NCBI GenBank assembly: GCA_028284905.1
Contig: JANQQU010000029.1
Location: forward strand, 62,001 to 126,000
Direction of reading: 5' to 3'
DNA from: Calditrichia bacterium
Lineage (GTDB): Bacteria > Calditrichota > Calditrichia > RBG-13-44-9 > J075
Length of the DNA stretch: 64,000 nt
Below are positions 56,133 to 64,000 of this stretch, in pieces. The translations under genes and the position numbers were made by a program. The notes under the pieces were generated by a model. It had not been told where the DNA came from, made no database searches, and worked only from the letters and a program-made list of their open reading frames with translations. Within the stretch, counting starts at the first letter, position 1, and each line of letters starts with the position of its first letter.

Positions 56133-56690
56133 TTAACTTTCGCCTCGCTTTTTTTGCTCTGCCTCCCATTGTTTAAGCAGCTCGGCAAATGCTTTTTCTC
56201 TCTTTACTATATAATCTTCAATTCTTGATTTTTCACTTAAAGGAGAAACAAATTTCCAGCCCCAATCCACCAAAAGTAGATGATTGATTTTCGGCAACAG
56301 GTAAAGTTCCCGGGAAGCGTCACTACACCAGATCGAAACGACTGCTTCGTTTTCATCAATTTCTACAAATATTATTGCCTGTTCATCTTCGCCAAAAGCA
56401 TGAACATTGCTACATAAGTCTCGTACGGAACTGTAACCGGTATACACTGCGTCATATTCCGGGCACTTTCCGGAAAGGGATTTCCTTATTTCCGCCAATG
56501 TTATTCCCAGTTCAGATAACTTCCGGGGTGAATCTTCCCTTAAGAACATATCATCCCAGCCGGCGCCACTTTGATGCTTTTTGGAGAAATTTGTTATTTC
56601 TTCGATTTGCATCTGGCAAAATTTCAGGGCTTCGATTGGTAATACTTCAATCTGGCAATAATCGTCTTCATGGAAATAAGCTTCTCGCAT
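56133..56690 (-). CDS. Soluble protein of unknown function
   Basis: The product has 185 residues, is acidic in the first half and Lys/Glu-rich at the end, and has AAGGA 6 bases before the ATG. Blocks include REAYFHEDDYCQIEVLP and IIFVEIDENEAVVSIWCSDASREL with LVDWGWKFVSPLSE. No signal peptide, membrane helix or known motif is visible. The pattern of alternating strands suggests an SMI1/KNR4-like or immunity-type fold, which is only an impression. Confidence 0.62.
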   Translation of the reverse strand: MREAYFHEDDYCQIEVLPIEALKFCQMQIEEITNFSKKHQSGAGWDDMFLREDSPRKLSELGITLAEIRKSLSGKCPEYDAVYTGYSSVRDLCSNVHAFGEDEQAIIFVEIDENEAVVSIWCSDASRELYLLPKINHLLLVDWGWKFVSPLSEKSRIEDYIVKREKAFAELLKQWEAEQKKRGES

Positions 56691-56869
56691 GTTTTTCCTT
56701 CTAATTAGCGAAACTCAATAATTTCTTACAGTAAGGGAAAGAAAATCGGATCAATTCGCAGAAATAATTTGTTTTTTTTCTCCAATATCCGTTAACTCTT
56801 TTGACCGTTCGGTTTCTTGAATGACCCTACTATGATGATGTTATAAAACATACTCCGAAAGGAGACGCT

Positions 56870-57667
56870 ATGCAAAAAATTTTAGTCACATGTTTGATCA
56901 TTGGCGGACTGCTCTACTCGCTGAGTGCATTTGGTCAGGAAGCTGTTGGCAATATGGCCGATATTAAGAAGAAACGGGGCGGCATAGCTCCCGAGGTTAC
57001 CCGCCAGGCTGGTCCCACCGGCACTGCCAGTGCGATTGCGAAAGAAGCCGCGGTAAACGCCCAGGATATCTTACAACTGGGTGATAATACCCTCGCCTCT
57101 ATCACATTCAACGACGGCGGCTTTGTGAAAATGCGCGAAGGCACTAAAATGGAAGTGCTTGGCATCGACGAAATATTCCTGATCGACGGGCATCTGTTTA
57201 TCAATAATAAGTGGCAAAGAAAAGGCGGGCGAAAACTTACCATAAAAACCAAGAGTGTCTCCGCCGGTACCATCGGTACAAAATTTTACGTGTACTATTG
57301 CGAAGCGATTGATTCGTTAATGCTTGCCGTTTTTGAAGGCGCAGTTTTGCTGGAGAGTGCCGATCCTTCCAATCCCGTCGAAGGCGCCCCGCTGGAAGTT
57401 CTTGCCGGGCAGGCGGTTACGGTAACACAAAACAAGGTCAACAGAGAGCCAAAAGCGGGCTTTCTGCCAGTAAAGCGCAGCGCAAATGCCTGGCAAAAAA
57501 CGATTGGCCCGAAACCATTTCCGGTTTGGGGGATGTTTGTGCCTGCCGCTGCCGCTGCAGTTGGCATCGCCGCTGGTATCATCGCTATAACAGCTGATGA
57601 AAGTCCTGCCGATGTCAGCACCACCGCTACCGGAACGATTGTAGTGGGCATTCCCCCGGGTAATTAG
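56870..57667 (+). CDS. Exported FecR-domain protein
   Basis: The 265-residue protein has AAAGGAG before the ATG, a signal peptide (1-22, ending AFGQ) and a FecR domain at about 55-180: DNTLASITFNDGGFVKMREG and SAGTIGTKFYVYY, then LAVFEGAVLLESA and LEVLAGQAVTVTQ. A helix at about 225-247 (MFVPAAAAAVGIAAGIIAI) may attach it to the inner membrane, leaving the FecR part in the periplasm. No sigma factor gene is adjacent, so it is not a classical FecIR anti-sigma. The lipoprotein with CARDB-like domains follows 34 bases later. Confidence 0.86.
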   Translation: MQKILVTCLIIGGLLYSLSAFGQEAVGNMADIKKKRGGIAPEVTRQAGPTGTASAIAKEAAVNAQDILQLGDNTLASITFNDGGFVKMREGTKMEVLGIDEIFLIDGHLFINNKWQRKGGRKLTIKTKSVSAGTIGTKFYVYYCEAIDSLMLAVFEGAVLLESADPSNPVEGAPLEVLAGQAVTVTQNKVNREPKAGFLPVKRSANAWQKTIGPKPFPVWGMFVPAAAAAVGIAAGIIAITADESPADVSTTATGTIVVGIPPGN

Positions 57668-57701
57668 CCCGATAATAAGCTATCATGAGAGGAGACCTGA
57701 A

Positions 57702-59345
57702 ATGTTTAGCAAAATAGAATTGAGATCTCACCCCTCAATCGTTCTTTGTTTACTACTGCTTTTCTTTTTACTGTTCCCAACCTGTTCAGAGAATGATCCT
57801 TCCGGGCTTGACGAAAATTTTAGCGTTCAGCTGGATCTGGTATTGCCAAAGCTGGAAAACGCCGCTGATCCCAATGCAACAATTGATGCCGTCACCGTAA
57901 CAGTTACTGCGGAGGGGGAGCCGTTTTTCGACGAATTTACGGAAACATTGGTTATTAGCGGTAGTACTGCAACAGGGTCGATTGAAGTATTAAAGGGCGA
58001 AGATAGAAAATTTAATGTTCTCCTGCTGACCAGCGGCGTGACAATTTTCTGCGGATCGCAGACGATTGATATTCTCGGTGAAACCTTTGATCTGGATTTT
58101 CAATTTTCACAAAAGTGTAAGGATGTCACAGCATCGATATTCAATAATAGCCCCTTTTCCAGCGCGGGTAATAGCATTGCCGTGGACTGGATCACCAGTA
58201 ACACCGGCGTGGAACCCATCCCCGAAGCCTTTGATGATGAAGTCTGGTTGAGTACCACGCCGGGCACTGCAAACAAGGATGTTCTCCTGGGCACTTTTCG
58301 CCACTCAAGCGGACTCGCAGTAAATACCGACGTGCCTGTTTCGCTTGATGTAACCATTCCAAATCCGCTGCCGGGCCCCGGCGGTATCTATTCGATTTTT
58401 GTAGAGAATGATGCCAATGGCGAAGTTGAAGAAAGTGATGAAACCAATAATTATTTTCTTAACGATATCACTTTACTCGGCACCGGAGACCTGCGGGCAA
58501 CTTTAACCTGGGATACAGGCATCCCGCTGACGGACTCTACAGATATAGATATTCACGTCATTGAACCGGATGGCAGCGAGATCTATTGGGGTAATGAGAA
58601 TGGAACGACAGCTAACCTGGATGTCGATAATACAGCCGGACTTGGACCGGAGAATATTTTTGTAGAGGCAGGAACCGCGGCAGCCGGCGTCTACGAAGTC
58701 TTTGTTGTCTACTTCGATGCTATCGCTCCTGCGCCGACGACGGAAGCGACGGTTAGTTTAACGCTGTTTGAAGGTACTGCACAAGAAGAAAATCAAACTT
58801 TTACCCGCACATTAACAGTCGCGGATGATGCTACCGGCTTTAATGTTGCCACGGTAACTTTCCCAGGCGGTGTAATTACCGAAACATTTGGCACTCGCAG
58901 CACGGACCCTCCCATAGATTTAAATATCACATCATCCTGGGATAACGCCGCCCTGAATTTAGACGTCTTTTTATTACACCCGATGGTGTTGGATACTATC
59001 GGCATTGGCGCAGATCCTGTAGTAATCGATACTGCCCTGGACGGTACCTATTTGGTCTTTGTGGGGGCTAACGATATAGGTGTTACAAATGCTGAATTCA
59101 ATATTACTGTTTTTGCGAATACGATGAGTGAAAACTCGCAGATAATTAACCGAACAATAAACTCTACCGGTTCTGATTACGTAGAACAGATTGCGACCGT
59201 TGAATACCCGGCCGGCACAATAACAGAAATTCCTGCACCAAATAGCGTCAGTAGCAATGGGTTTTCATCCGGCATCAAAGCAAAAGCGTTGATACGTCCA
59301 AAATCCAGTAAAAAATTAAGAAAAATGGCCAAAAAGCGACGGTAA
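57702..59345 (+). CDS. Surface lipoprotein with CARDB and DUF2135-like domains
   Basis: The protein has 547 residues and GAGGAG 7 bases before the ATG. A signal ends in the lipobox FPTC (Cys28). A first beta-rich part (30-135) is followed by a CARDB-like Ig domain (about 140-255; SIFVENDANGEVEESDETNNY). A DUF2135-like block follows at about 260-350 (TDIDIHVIEPDGSEIYWGNE, LGPENIF, YEVFVVY). A second such block extends to about 500. The last 20 residues are basic, ending KKLRKMAKKRR. It probably binds proteins or glycans at the surface. Its end overlaps the opposing CHAT gene by 30 bases. Confidence 0.82.
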   Translation: MFSKIELRSHPSIVLCLLLLFFLLFPTCSENDPSGLDENFSVQLDLVLPKLENAADPNATIDAVTVTVTAEGEPFFDEFTETLVISGSTATGSIEVLKGEDRKFNVLLLTSGVTIFCGSQTIDILGETFDLDFQFSQKCKDVTASIFNNSPFSSAGNSIAVDWITSNTGVEPIPEAFDDEVWLSTTPGTANKDVLLGTFRHSSGLAVNTDVPVSLDVTIPNPLPGPGGIYSIFVENDANGEVEESDETNNYFLNDITLLGTGDLRATLTWDTGIPLTDSTDIDIHVIEPDGSEIYWGNENGTTANLDVDNTAGLGPENIFVEAGTAAAGVYEVFVVYFDAIAPAPTTEATVSLTLFEGTAQEENQTFTRTLTVADDATGFNVATVTFPGGVITETFGTRSTDPPIDLNITSSWDNAALNLDVFLLHPMVLDTIGIGADPVVIDTALDGTYLVFVGANDIGVTNAEFNITVFANTMSENSQIINRTINSTGSDYVEQIATVEYPAGTITEIPAPNSVSSNGFSSGIKAKALIRPKSSKKLRKMAKKRR

Positions 59346-62300
59346 AAACTTTGCTTTAACCACTAAGGTAAGCACCTGGATAGACCAAATGATTGCGGCG
59401 ATGGCGACGGCAATTGGCAGCAGCACATAAAAAATGTTATAGATGAATATTGCCAAACCGACAAAAGCGCCGCTTTCAATTAAGGTTAGCAAAGTAGGAT
59501 CAATCCGCCGCTCCCGGAACTTCACGAAGTAAAATACATTCAGTGCGATGATCAACAAGGCAATAATGATCTGCCAGTGAAGGCCACCGAGCGGCGCCTG
59601 CAGCAGATTGTTCACTGCATTGGCCTGTACATCCAGCCCGTAACGCCCCTCCTCCATATTCTGCGGAATATAATAATTTGGCGCCAACTTAAAGCCGACA
59701 ATGGCAATTTTACCTTCCCAGAAACCAGCAGGCGCTGCATCCTGCAGCACTTCGTAATAAGAGTAATTTTGCAAATTATCATCTTCCCCGAGGAAGCTGA
59801 TATAAAGGGTATTACCGTTCTCGAGTAAGCGGCCAAGTTGGGTAGAATCGGTTGCTTCCGGATAGAGCACCTTCACTGCGAATGGCGAGAGGTCATCATC
59901 TTCATCGTAGAGACGGATGGCCAGATCGTCGCCGGTATCCAGGAACTTCACTGAGCCGTAGCTTTCGCCTACCGCCTCCAGGGAATAAGTTGGTTCGTAA
60001 TCATCATCGCAATCGACCCCGAATACGATTTGGGTACCGCGCTCTTTTGCCCGGGCAATTGCCAGATTAAAGAGTGAATCATGTTGCGAGGAGTCGATAA
60101 AGCAGATGTTAAAGGCAATTACGCTCGCCCCGTTCTCGGAAAGCATATCGACTAACGTGGCATGGTGTTTTCGAAAAGCGAGAAAGTTTTCTCCTCGCAA
60201 AGGCGCCAACTGCAAAGAGTTAGCAGTCGTGTCATCAATAGCCACTGTCACCAGATCGGAATGGGGCTGCAGCATAAAATCTTTCACAATGGTGTCCAGC
60301 TTGGCAAAGAGGTCCATCCGGAAAAGGAGATAAATAACAAAAGTGATCAATACGATCCCGGCGGCCATCAGTCGTTGCATCTGGCGCATGCGCTGCTGCT
60401 GTGCCTTTTTACTGGCGGCCAGCATCCGCTTTTCATCGCCGTCCAGATCCCGGCGGCCGGCAGCGCCCGCTTCTAAAATATTAATATCCTGTTCGTCCAG
60501 CAGTTCCCCGGTTTTCCCCTCCTGCCAGCCGCTGCTGCGATTGGCCAGCACCCGCATCGCCTTCTGCCCCGGGCGGTCGGAAATGTTAAACTCCCGGATT
60601 ATCACCGGGGCCAGAATATCGTGCGCAAGGATGGTATTGTTCTTATCGATACGCAGCAGCAGGTTATGTTCAATACATTTATCGATAAGTTCGTCGATGG
60701 TTTTCAGGCGTTTGCCATAATAGGTTGTCAGCGTTTCCCGGCTGCAGCGCCCGGCGGTACCGAGGTCGGTGGTGTGATGCTTGAGCAGATCCAAGGCCAG
60801 TCCGGCATTTACAGCGGCCGGCATTTCTGCCTCCACCCGGGCCATTTGCTGCTCAAAGAATTCCCCCATGGAGATGCCGGCTTTCTTCAGCTCCTGATAC
60901 TGTTCCGGCGTAAAGCGAGGCGCTTCTTCGTCTTTCTCCCGAGCACTTTCCCAGAGCTTTTTCAGGATAATTTGCAACACTGGCGCAATCGGTGATTCCC
61001 GGTCAGCCAATAGGTCGTCGGCGAGGGTTTCCGGCAAGCTTCCGCTCTGGCTGGAGGCAATCTCCAGACGATATTTTGCCTGAACATCAGCATCGGCAGT
61101 GACCCCGGTAATCGCTTCGACAACCCCTTCCCGGTCGAGCCGTTTCAGGAAAACTTCCGCATAAGGGAATTTCAGGGCCTGGAAAGTATCGCGGATCTCC
61201 GGGTGATATTCCTTACGATAGCTAAGGATCAGCTTCCCCTGAATCGCTTTCTCATCACCGCTAAACAAGGGGTGAATGGCATGGAGGAAGCTAATCAATT
61301 CATCCACACCGTCGTCCCCCTCCATCGGGCGGGTGTAATGTTCTTCTAACTGGTCGAGAATGACAACCAGCGGCTTTCCTTCCCGGGCTTCAATCGATTG
61401 CCAGGTGTCGAGAATGTTCGTCAACTCCGCCCCCGGTATCGCGGGATTTTCTAAACGGCGGATGATGCCGGCAATGTCTGCGGCAATCGCTTTCTCCGGC
61501 AGTGCAGCTTTCAGCTGGTCCAGCAGGTCAATGATTTTCTGTTGACTTTCCGGATCTTCTTTCTCCACATCCGGGGCGGAGAGATCGGTGCCTAATCCTT
61601 TGGCGAGCGTACCACGCAGCCCTAGGGACTGATCCCGCCGCAGGTAGAGAATAGTGAATTTATCCTTGATCCGCGGCAGCAATCCGGCATAAAGCAAGGA
61701 AGATTTCCCCACGCCGGACTTGCCGTAGAAGAGGATGATCGGATGGACGCCGTCGATATGACTGCGCAGCGCACGAATTTGCGCACCGCGACCGAAGAAG
61801 AGCGCAGCATCATCTTCTTTAAAATAGTTCAACCCAAGGAATGGCGCTGGGGGCAGATTGGCATAATATCTTTCCGGCAATGGTAAACCAAAGAGCGGAT
61901 TGCGGGAAGCGCGCGGTAAATTCCATTCGGTCACCGCTTCGGAACCGGGGCGGACATAGAGCTCCCAGGGAAACTCTACCCGTGGTTTATCTTTCGATTT
62001 ATGGCCTGGCCAAACTGCCCGATAGCCTTCGGAGGCGTCTGTGCGCGTCTTTACTTTCGCGGCGGCGGCTTCCCAGGATTGGGCGATCGTGCGCCCGGTG
62101 GCAAGACTTTCATAAAATTGGGTGGAAAGAATAGTGGCAGCGGCATCGTCGATCGGCTGGGAAGTACCTACGACGACCGGTATGCCGAGGCTGCGTAATT
62201 TCTCCGCCTGCTGCTTGGAAGAGCAGCCATTGATAAACACCAGCTGTAATCCCTTTTGTGCAGCGAGAAAATTCATCAGGCCGTCACTGTTGGCATATTG

Positions 62301-62576
62301 GCGGCTGCCATCTGCCGCTTTTAAGAGCAAGGTATAATCTTCGGCATGACCACCATAGTGGAAAATTGCGATACGGTCCTGGTATTTATCGAAAACACGG
62401 AAAATTTTATCGACATCGGTATCGGTCTCGTAAACGACTTCACAGAGGCCTTTTTCTTCCGCCTTATCCAAAGCAGCGCGAATACCGTCTTGTTCTTCAG
62501 TAAGTTTATAGAGGTAGGATTGATGATCGTTGGCAAAGGCCAGGAAGATGACCGGTTTTCCATTCTGCATATTCAT
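59316..62576 (-). CDS. CHAT protease-STAND ATPase-CHASE2 sensor fusion protein
   Basis: One protein of 1086 residues holds a complete signalling chain. Residues 1-200 are a CHAT caspase-like protease with catalytic His77 in FHYGGHAED and Cys118 in FINGCSS. Residues about 245-660 are a STAND ATPase of the nSTAND1 type: PFLGLNYFKEDDAALFFGR, Walker A GKSGVGKSS (Lys291), Walker B VVILDQLEEHY (Asp408), and a winged-helix part to about 660. Helix 736-753 leads to a CHASE2 domain (757-993) outside the membrane, and three C-terminal helices follow. Topology puts protease and ATPase inside, sensor outside. No DNA-binding or kinase output follows CHASE2. AAAGGA lies 11 bases before the ATG. Confidence 0.9.
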   Translation of the reverse strand: MNMQNGKPVIFLAFANDHQSYLYKLTEEQDGIRAALDKAEEKGLCEVVYETDTDVDKIFRVFDKYQDRIAIFHYGGHAEDYTLLLKAADGSRQYANSDGLMNFLAAQKGLQLVFINGCSSKQQAEKLRSLGIPVVVGTSQPIDDAAATILSTQFYESLATGRTIAQSWEAAAAKVKTRTDASEGYRAVWPGHKSKDKPRVEFPWELYVRPGSEAVTEWNLPRASRNPLFGLPLPERYYANLPPAPFLGLNYFKEDDAALFFGRGAQIRALRSHIDGVHPIILFYGKSGVGKSSLLYAGLLPRIKDKFTILYLRRDQSLGLRGTLAKGLGTDLSAPDVEKEDPESQQKIIDLLDQLKAALPEKAIAADIAGIIRRLENPAIPGAELTNILDTWQSIEAREGKPLVVILDQLEEHYTRPMEGDDGVDELISFLHAIHPLFSGDEKAIQGKLILSYRKEYHPEIRDTFQALKFPYAEVFLKRLDREGVVEAITGVTADADVQAKYRLEIASSQSGSLPETLADDLLADRESPIAPVLQIILKKLWESAREKDEEAPRFTPEQYQELKKAGISMGEFFEQQMARVEAEMPAAVNAGLALDLLKHHTTDLGTAGRCSRETLTTYYGKRLKTIDELIDKCIEHNLLLRIDKNNTILAHDILAPVIIREFNISDRPGQKAMRVLANRSSGWQEGKTGELLDEQDINILEAGAAGRRDLDGDEKRMLAASKKAQQQRMRQMQRLMAAGIVLITFVIYLLFRMDLFAKLDTIVKDFMLQPHSDLVTVAIDDTTANSLQLAPLRGENFLAFRKHHATLVDMLSENGASVIAFNICFIDSSQHDSLFNLAIARAKERGTQIVFGVDCDDDYEPTYSLEAVGESYGSVKFLDTGDDLAIRLYDEDDDLSPFAVKVLYPEATDSTQLGRLLENGNTLYISFLGEDDNLQNYSYYEVLQDAAPAGFWEGKIAIVGFKLAPNYYIPQNMEEGRYGLDVQANAVNNLLQAPLGGLHWQIIIALLIIALNVFYFVKFRERRIDPTLLTLIESGAFVGLAIFIYNIFYVLLPIAVAIAAIIWSIQVLTLVVKAKFLPSLFGHFS

Positions 62577-62749
62577 TTACCAGATGGTCCTTTCAAGAAG
62601 CGCCTAAGGTAGTTGAGCGTTTTCTGCAACCCTGCATATTTCACTCTATTTTACAAAAAATCGGCCAATCAACCAAACAACAAAAGCTCAGAATCTACTT
62701 CAGAAGATTCGTTGGCAATCGTTTTACATTTCAGAAACGGAGATGAAGA

Positions 62750-63715
62750 TCAAGTTTGATGGTTGGAGACGAATTGCCCGGCCTGGATTGATGCCGTCTT
62801 TTTCACCTCACCATCAACTGATAACTTTGAAAATACTATTGGGAGGCCCATAGCGCTGAAAAAATTCTCTGTATCCTGGAGATGAAAATGGAGATGTGGC
62901 TCCGAGCTATGACCACTATGGCCGCATTTGCCAATAACCTCACCGCTTTTTACCAAGTCCCCTACGGCAACCGGAATACTCCCTTTGATGAGGTGCGCAT
63001 ACAATCCATATTCATTAGGCGCATGTTCGATAATGACGTGGTTGCCGACGAAATTTGTCCCGGTAAAATCGACGATGCCATATCCAAGGAAAGGCGCATC
63101 TTTTATACCACTAACAACTTTCACGACTTTACCATCAGCCGCTGCGCAGATATTTTTACCATAACAAGCGTAATCCTGCAGCGCTGTTCCCCGGGAGGTA
63201 TGCCTTACTTTGTTGCTATCCGCAATAACAAAATCGTAGGCATATCGTTGGGTAATTACTTCCCAGGAATGCGAATTTGCCTGCTCTCTACCGCCATTAT
63301 AAACAAACCATTCATCTTCAAATGGCAAGCTGTAATCTACCTTGTTTTGATAATTGATATATTTATCAGGATCATCTTTTAAGCGCGCCTTCAAAACAAA
63401 GTTACCCATTCCCTGGCGAATAATTTGAAGCAGCAGAAACGGATTTAACAAACACAAAAATCCGCTGACGGTAAAGGTGAAGATCAAACCTTTTTGGCCG
63501 TATTTGCCGATTGGTCCGGAAGTCGGCCATTCCACTGCTTCCGCCGACTCGTCTTCATGGTCTGATGATCCGGCCAAAGCGGATACCAGGAAGTAAATCA
63601 ACAAATATAGTACGATTGACCACACCAGGGATAATCGGTAATTCCAGATATAATCCAGCCCCAGAAAAATGATCAGGAAAATAGTAATCGGAATGAAGGT
63701 TTTCGCTGCTGGCAT
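62750..63715 (-). CDS. Membrane-anchored M23-family metallopeptidase
   Basis: The 321-residue protein has three helices (about 8-24, 28-47 and 75-100), then an M23 peptidase at about 145-285: NSHS with His149 and DFVI with Asp161 as probable zinc ligands, YGLYAHL with His241 and HLHFHLQD with His274 and His276. The classical HxxxD is lost (RYAYD), and the first ligand is taken to be His149 from spacing. It should cut peptidoglycan cross-links in the periplasm. GGGGAG is 10 bases before the ATG. It lies 173 bases upstream of the CHAT-STAND-CHASE2 gene on the same strand. Confidence 0.84.
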   Translation of the reverse strand: MPAAKTFIPITIFLIIFLGLDYIWNYRLSLVWSIVLYLLIYFLVSALAGSSDHEDESAEAVEWPTSGPIGKYGQKGLIFTFTVSGFLCLLNPFLLLQIIRQGMGNFVLKARLKDDPDKYINYQNKVDYSLPFEDEWFVYNGGREQANSHSWEVITQRYAYDFVIADSNKVRHTSRGTALQDYACYGKNICAAADGKVVKVVSGIKDAPFLGYGIVDFTGTNFVGNHVIIEHAPNEYGLYAHLIKGSIPVAVGDLVKSGEVIGKCGHSGHSSEPHLHFHLQDTENFFSAMGLPIVFSKLSVDGEVKKTASIQAGQFVSNHQT

Positions 63716-63739
63716 AAGTGCTTGCTCCCCGTCCTCAAA

Positions 63740-64000
63740 TTAAATATCAGCATTCAGTTGTCTGCGTAAATATTCCGCAATATTCGGACCTTGCGGGTTA
63801 TTTAAAACCGTATCAATCCAGGCCTGGCGCTCAAATCCGTGAACGGCGAGTTCCCAGGTACAAGCCAGTAAATCATTATCAACCCGGGTAATATCACCCG
63901 GCGCATCCAGGGGAGATGAATACATATATTGCTTTATGATTTCCTGATCGTACCACCAGTCCAGCAACAGCCAGTTGCGGTGCTCTCCCTGGTTGATAAT
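63740..64000 (-). CDS. C-terminal part of an unrecognised protein (5' end outside window)
   Basis: Eighty-six residues are open to the window edge and end in NIAEYLRRQLNADI. The visible part is soluble and mixed in charge, with NWLLLDWWYDQEIIKQYMYS and LLACTWELAVHGFERQAW. No domain was recognised. The stop lies 24 bases before the M23 gene start, so the gene is probably the first visible member of the M23/CHAT-STAND-CHASE2 unit. Confidence 0.6.
   Translation of the reverse strand: MINQGEHRNWLLLDWWYDQEIIKQYMYSSPLDAPGDITRVDNDLLACTWELAVHGFERQAWIDTVLNNPQGPNIAEYLRRQLNADI

Noticed and set aside
56870-57667. Classical FecI-FecR signalling pair
   Set aside because: No sigma-factor gene is adjacent and the FecR protein has a signal peptide at its N-terminus instead of an anti-sigma domain.

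Overview
The window looks like chromosome from a Gram-negative bacterium of the Fibrobacteres-Chlorobi-Bacteroidetes side of the tree, most like Calditrichota, KSB1 or Ignavibacteria. This is inferred from gene content, not from a marker gene. The pointers are a C-terminal type-IX-secretion sorting tail starting YPNPFNPTT on a secreted nuclease-like enzyme, many lipoprotein signal peptides, AAAGGAG-type Shine-Dalgarno sites (unlike most Bacteroidetes), frequent TTG and GTG starts, and many dispersed palindromic repeats between genes. No rRNA, tRNA, transposase gene, integrase or CRISPR array was found.

Layout. 0-4 kb, minus strand: a TolB-like lipoprotein (cut by the window edge), a stand-alone cytidine-deaminase-fold protein, a DUF1643-like protein, a nucleoside-hydrolase-like lipoprotein and RNase Z; the last three form one probable operon. 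4.5-6.4 kb, plus strand: a phytanoyl-CoA-dioxygenase-family oxygenase and a PAPS sulfotransferase. 6.4-20.3 kb: mixed metabolic and exported proteins, including GNAT, esterase, membrane-anchored pentapeptide repeats, GH5 with an enolase-superfamily epimerase, AraC/SRPBCC/hydrolase operon, GH29 fucosidase, an S1/P1-type nuclease with a sorting tail, and DinB. 20.3-31.3 kb, minus strand: a molybdopterin oxidoreductase, a phosphatase-fold lipoprotein, DUF3500, a rhamnose-mutarotase-like protein, and a respiratory nitrate-reductase operon in the order napD-napA-tetraheme NapB-tetraheme lipoprotein-ferredoxin-NrfD. It has no napC; quinol oxidation is probably done by the NrfD/FeS pair.

31.8-56.7 kb: scattered single genes and pairs, among them an exported SurE, a serine hydrolase with a C-terminal membrane domain, two methyltransferases, two esterase-TPR fusions, a Gfo/Idh oxidoreductase, a sulfatase, KatG, an AraC protein with a seven-helix membrane domain followed by a phosphodiesterase lipoprotein, an amidase, a CPBP protease, DUF1697 and a SnoaL-like protein. 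Intergenic spaces here hold at least four kinds of palindromic repeat. katG is preceded by a good sigma-70-type promoter followed at once by a hairpin with a U-tract.

56.9-64 kb: two opposing units meet tail to tail. On the plus strand are a secreted FecR-domain protein and a CARDB/DUF2135-type lipoprotein. On the minus strand are a partial unknown gene, a membrane-anchored M23 peptidase and a 1086-residue protein that joins a CHAT caspase-like protease, a STAND ATPase, a transmembrane helix, a periplasmic CHASE2 sensor and three C-terminal helices. The domain order suggests that an envelope signal, sensed outside the membrane, switches an ATPase and protease inside. This is the best candidate in the window for an undescribed signalling or defence system.
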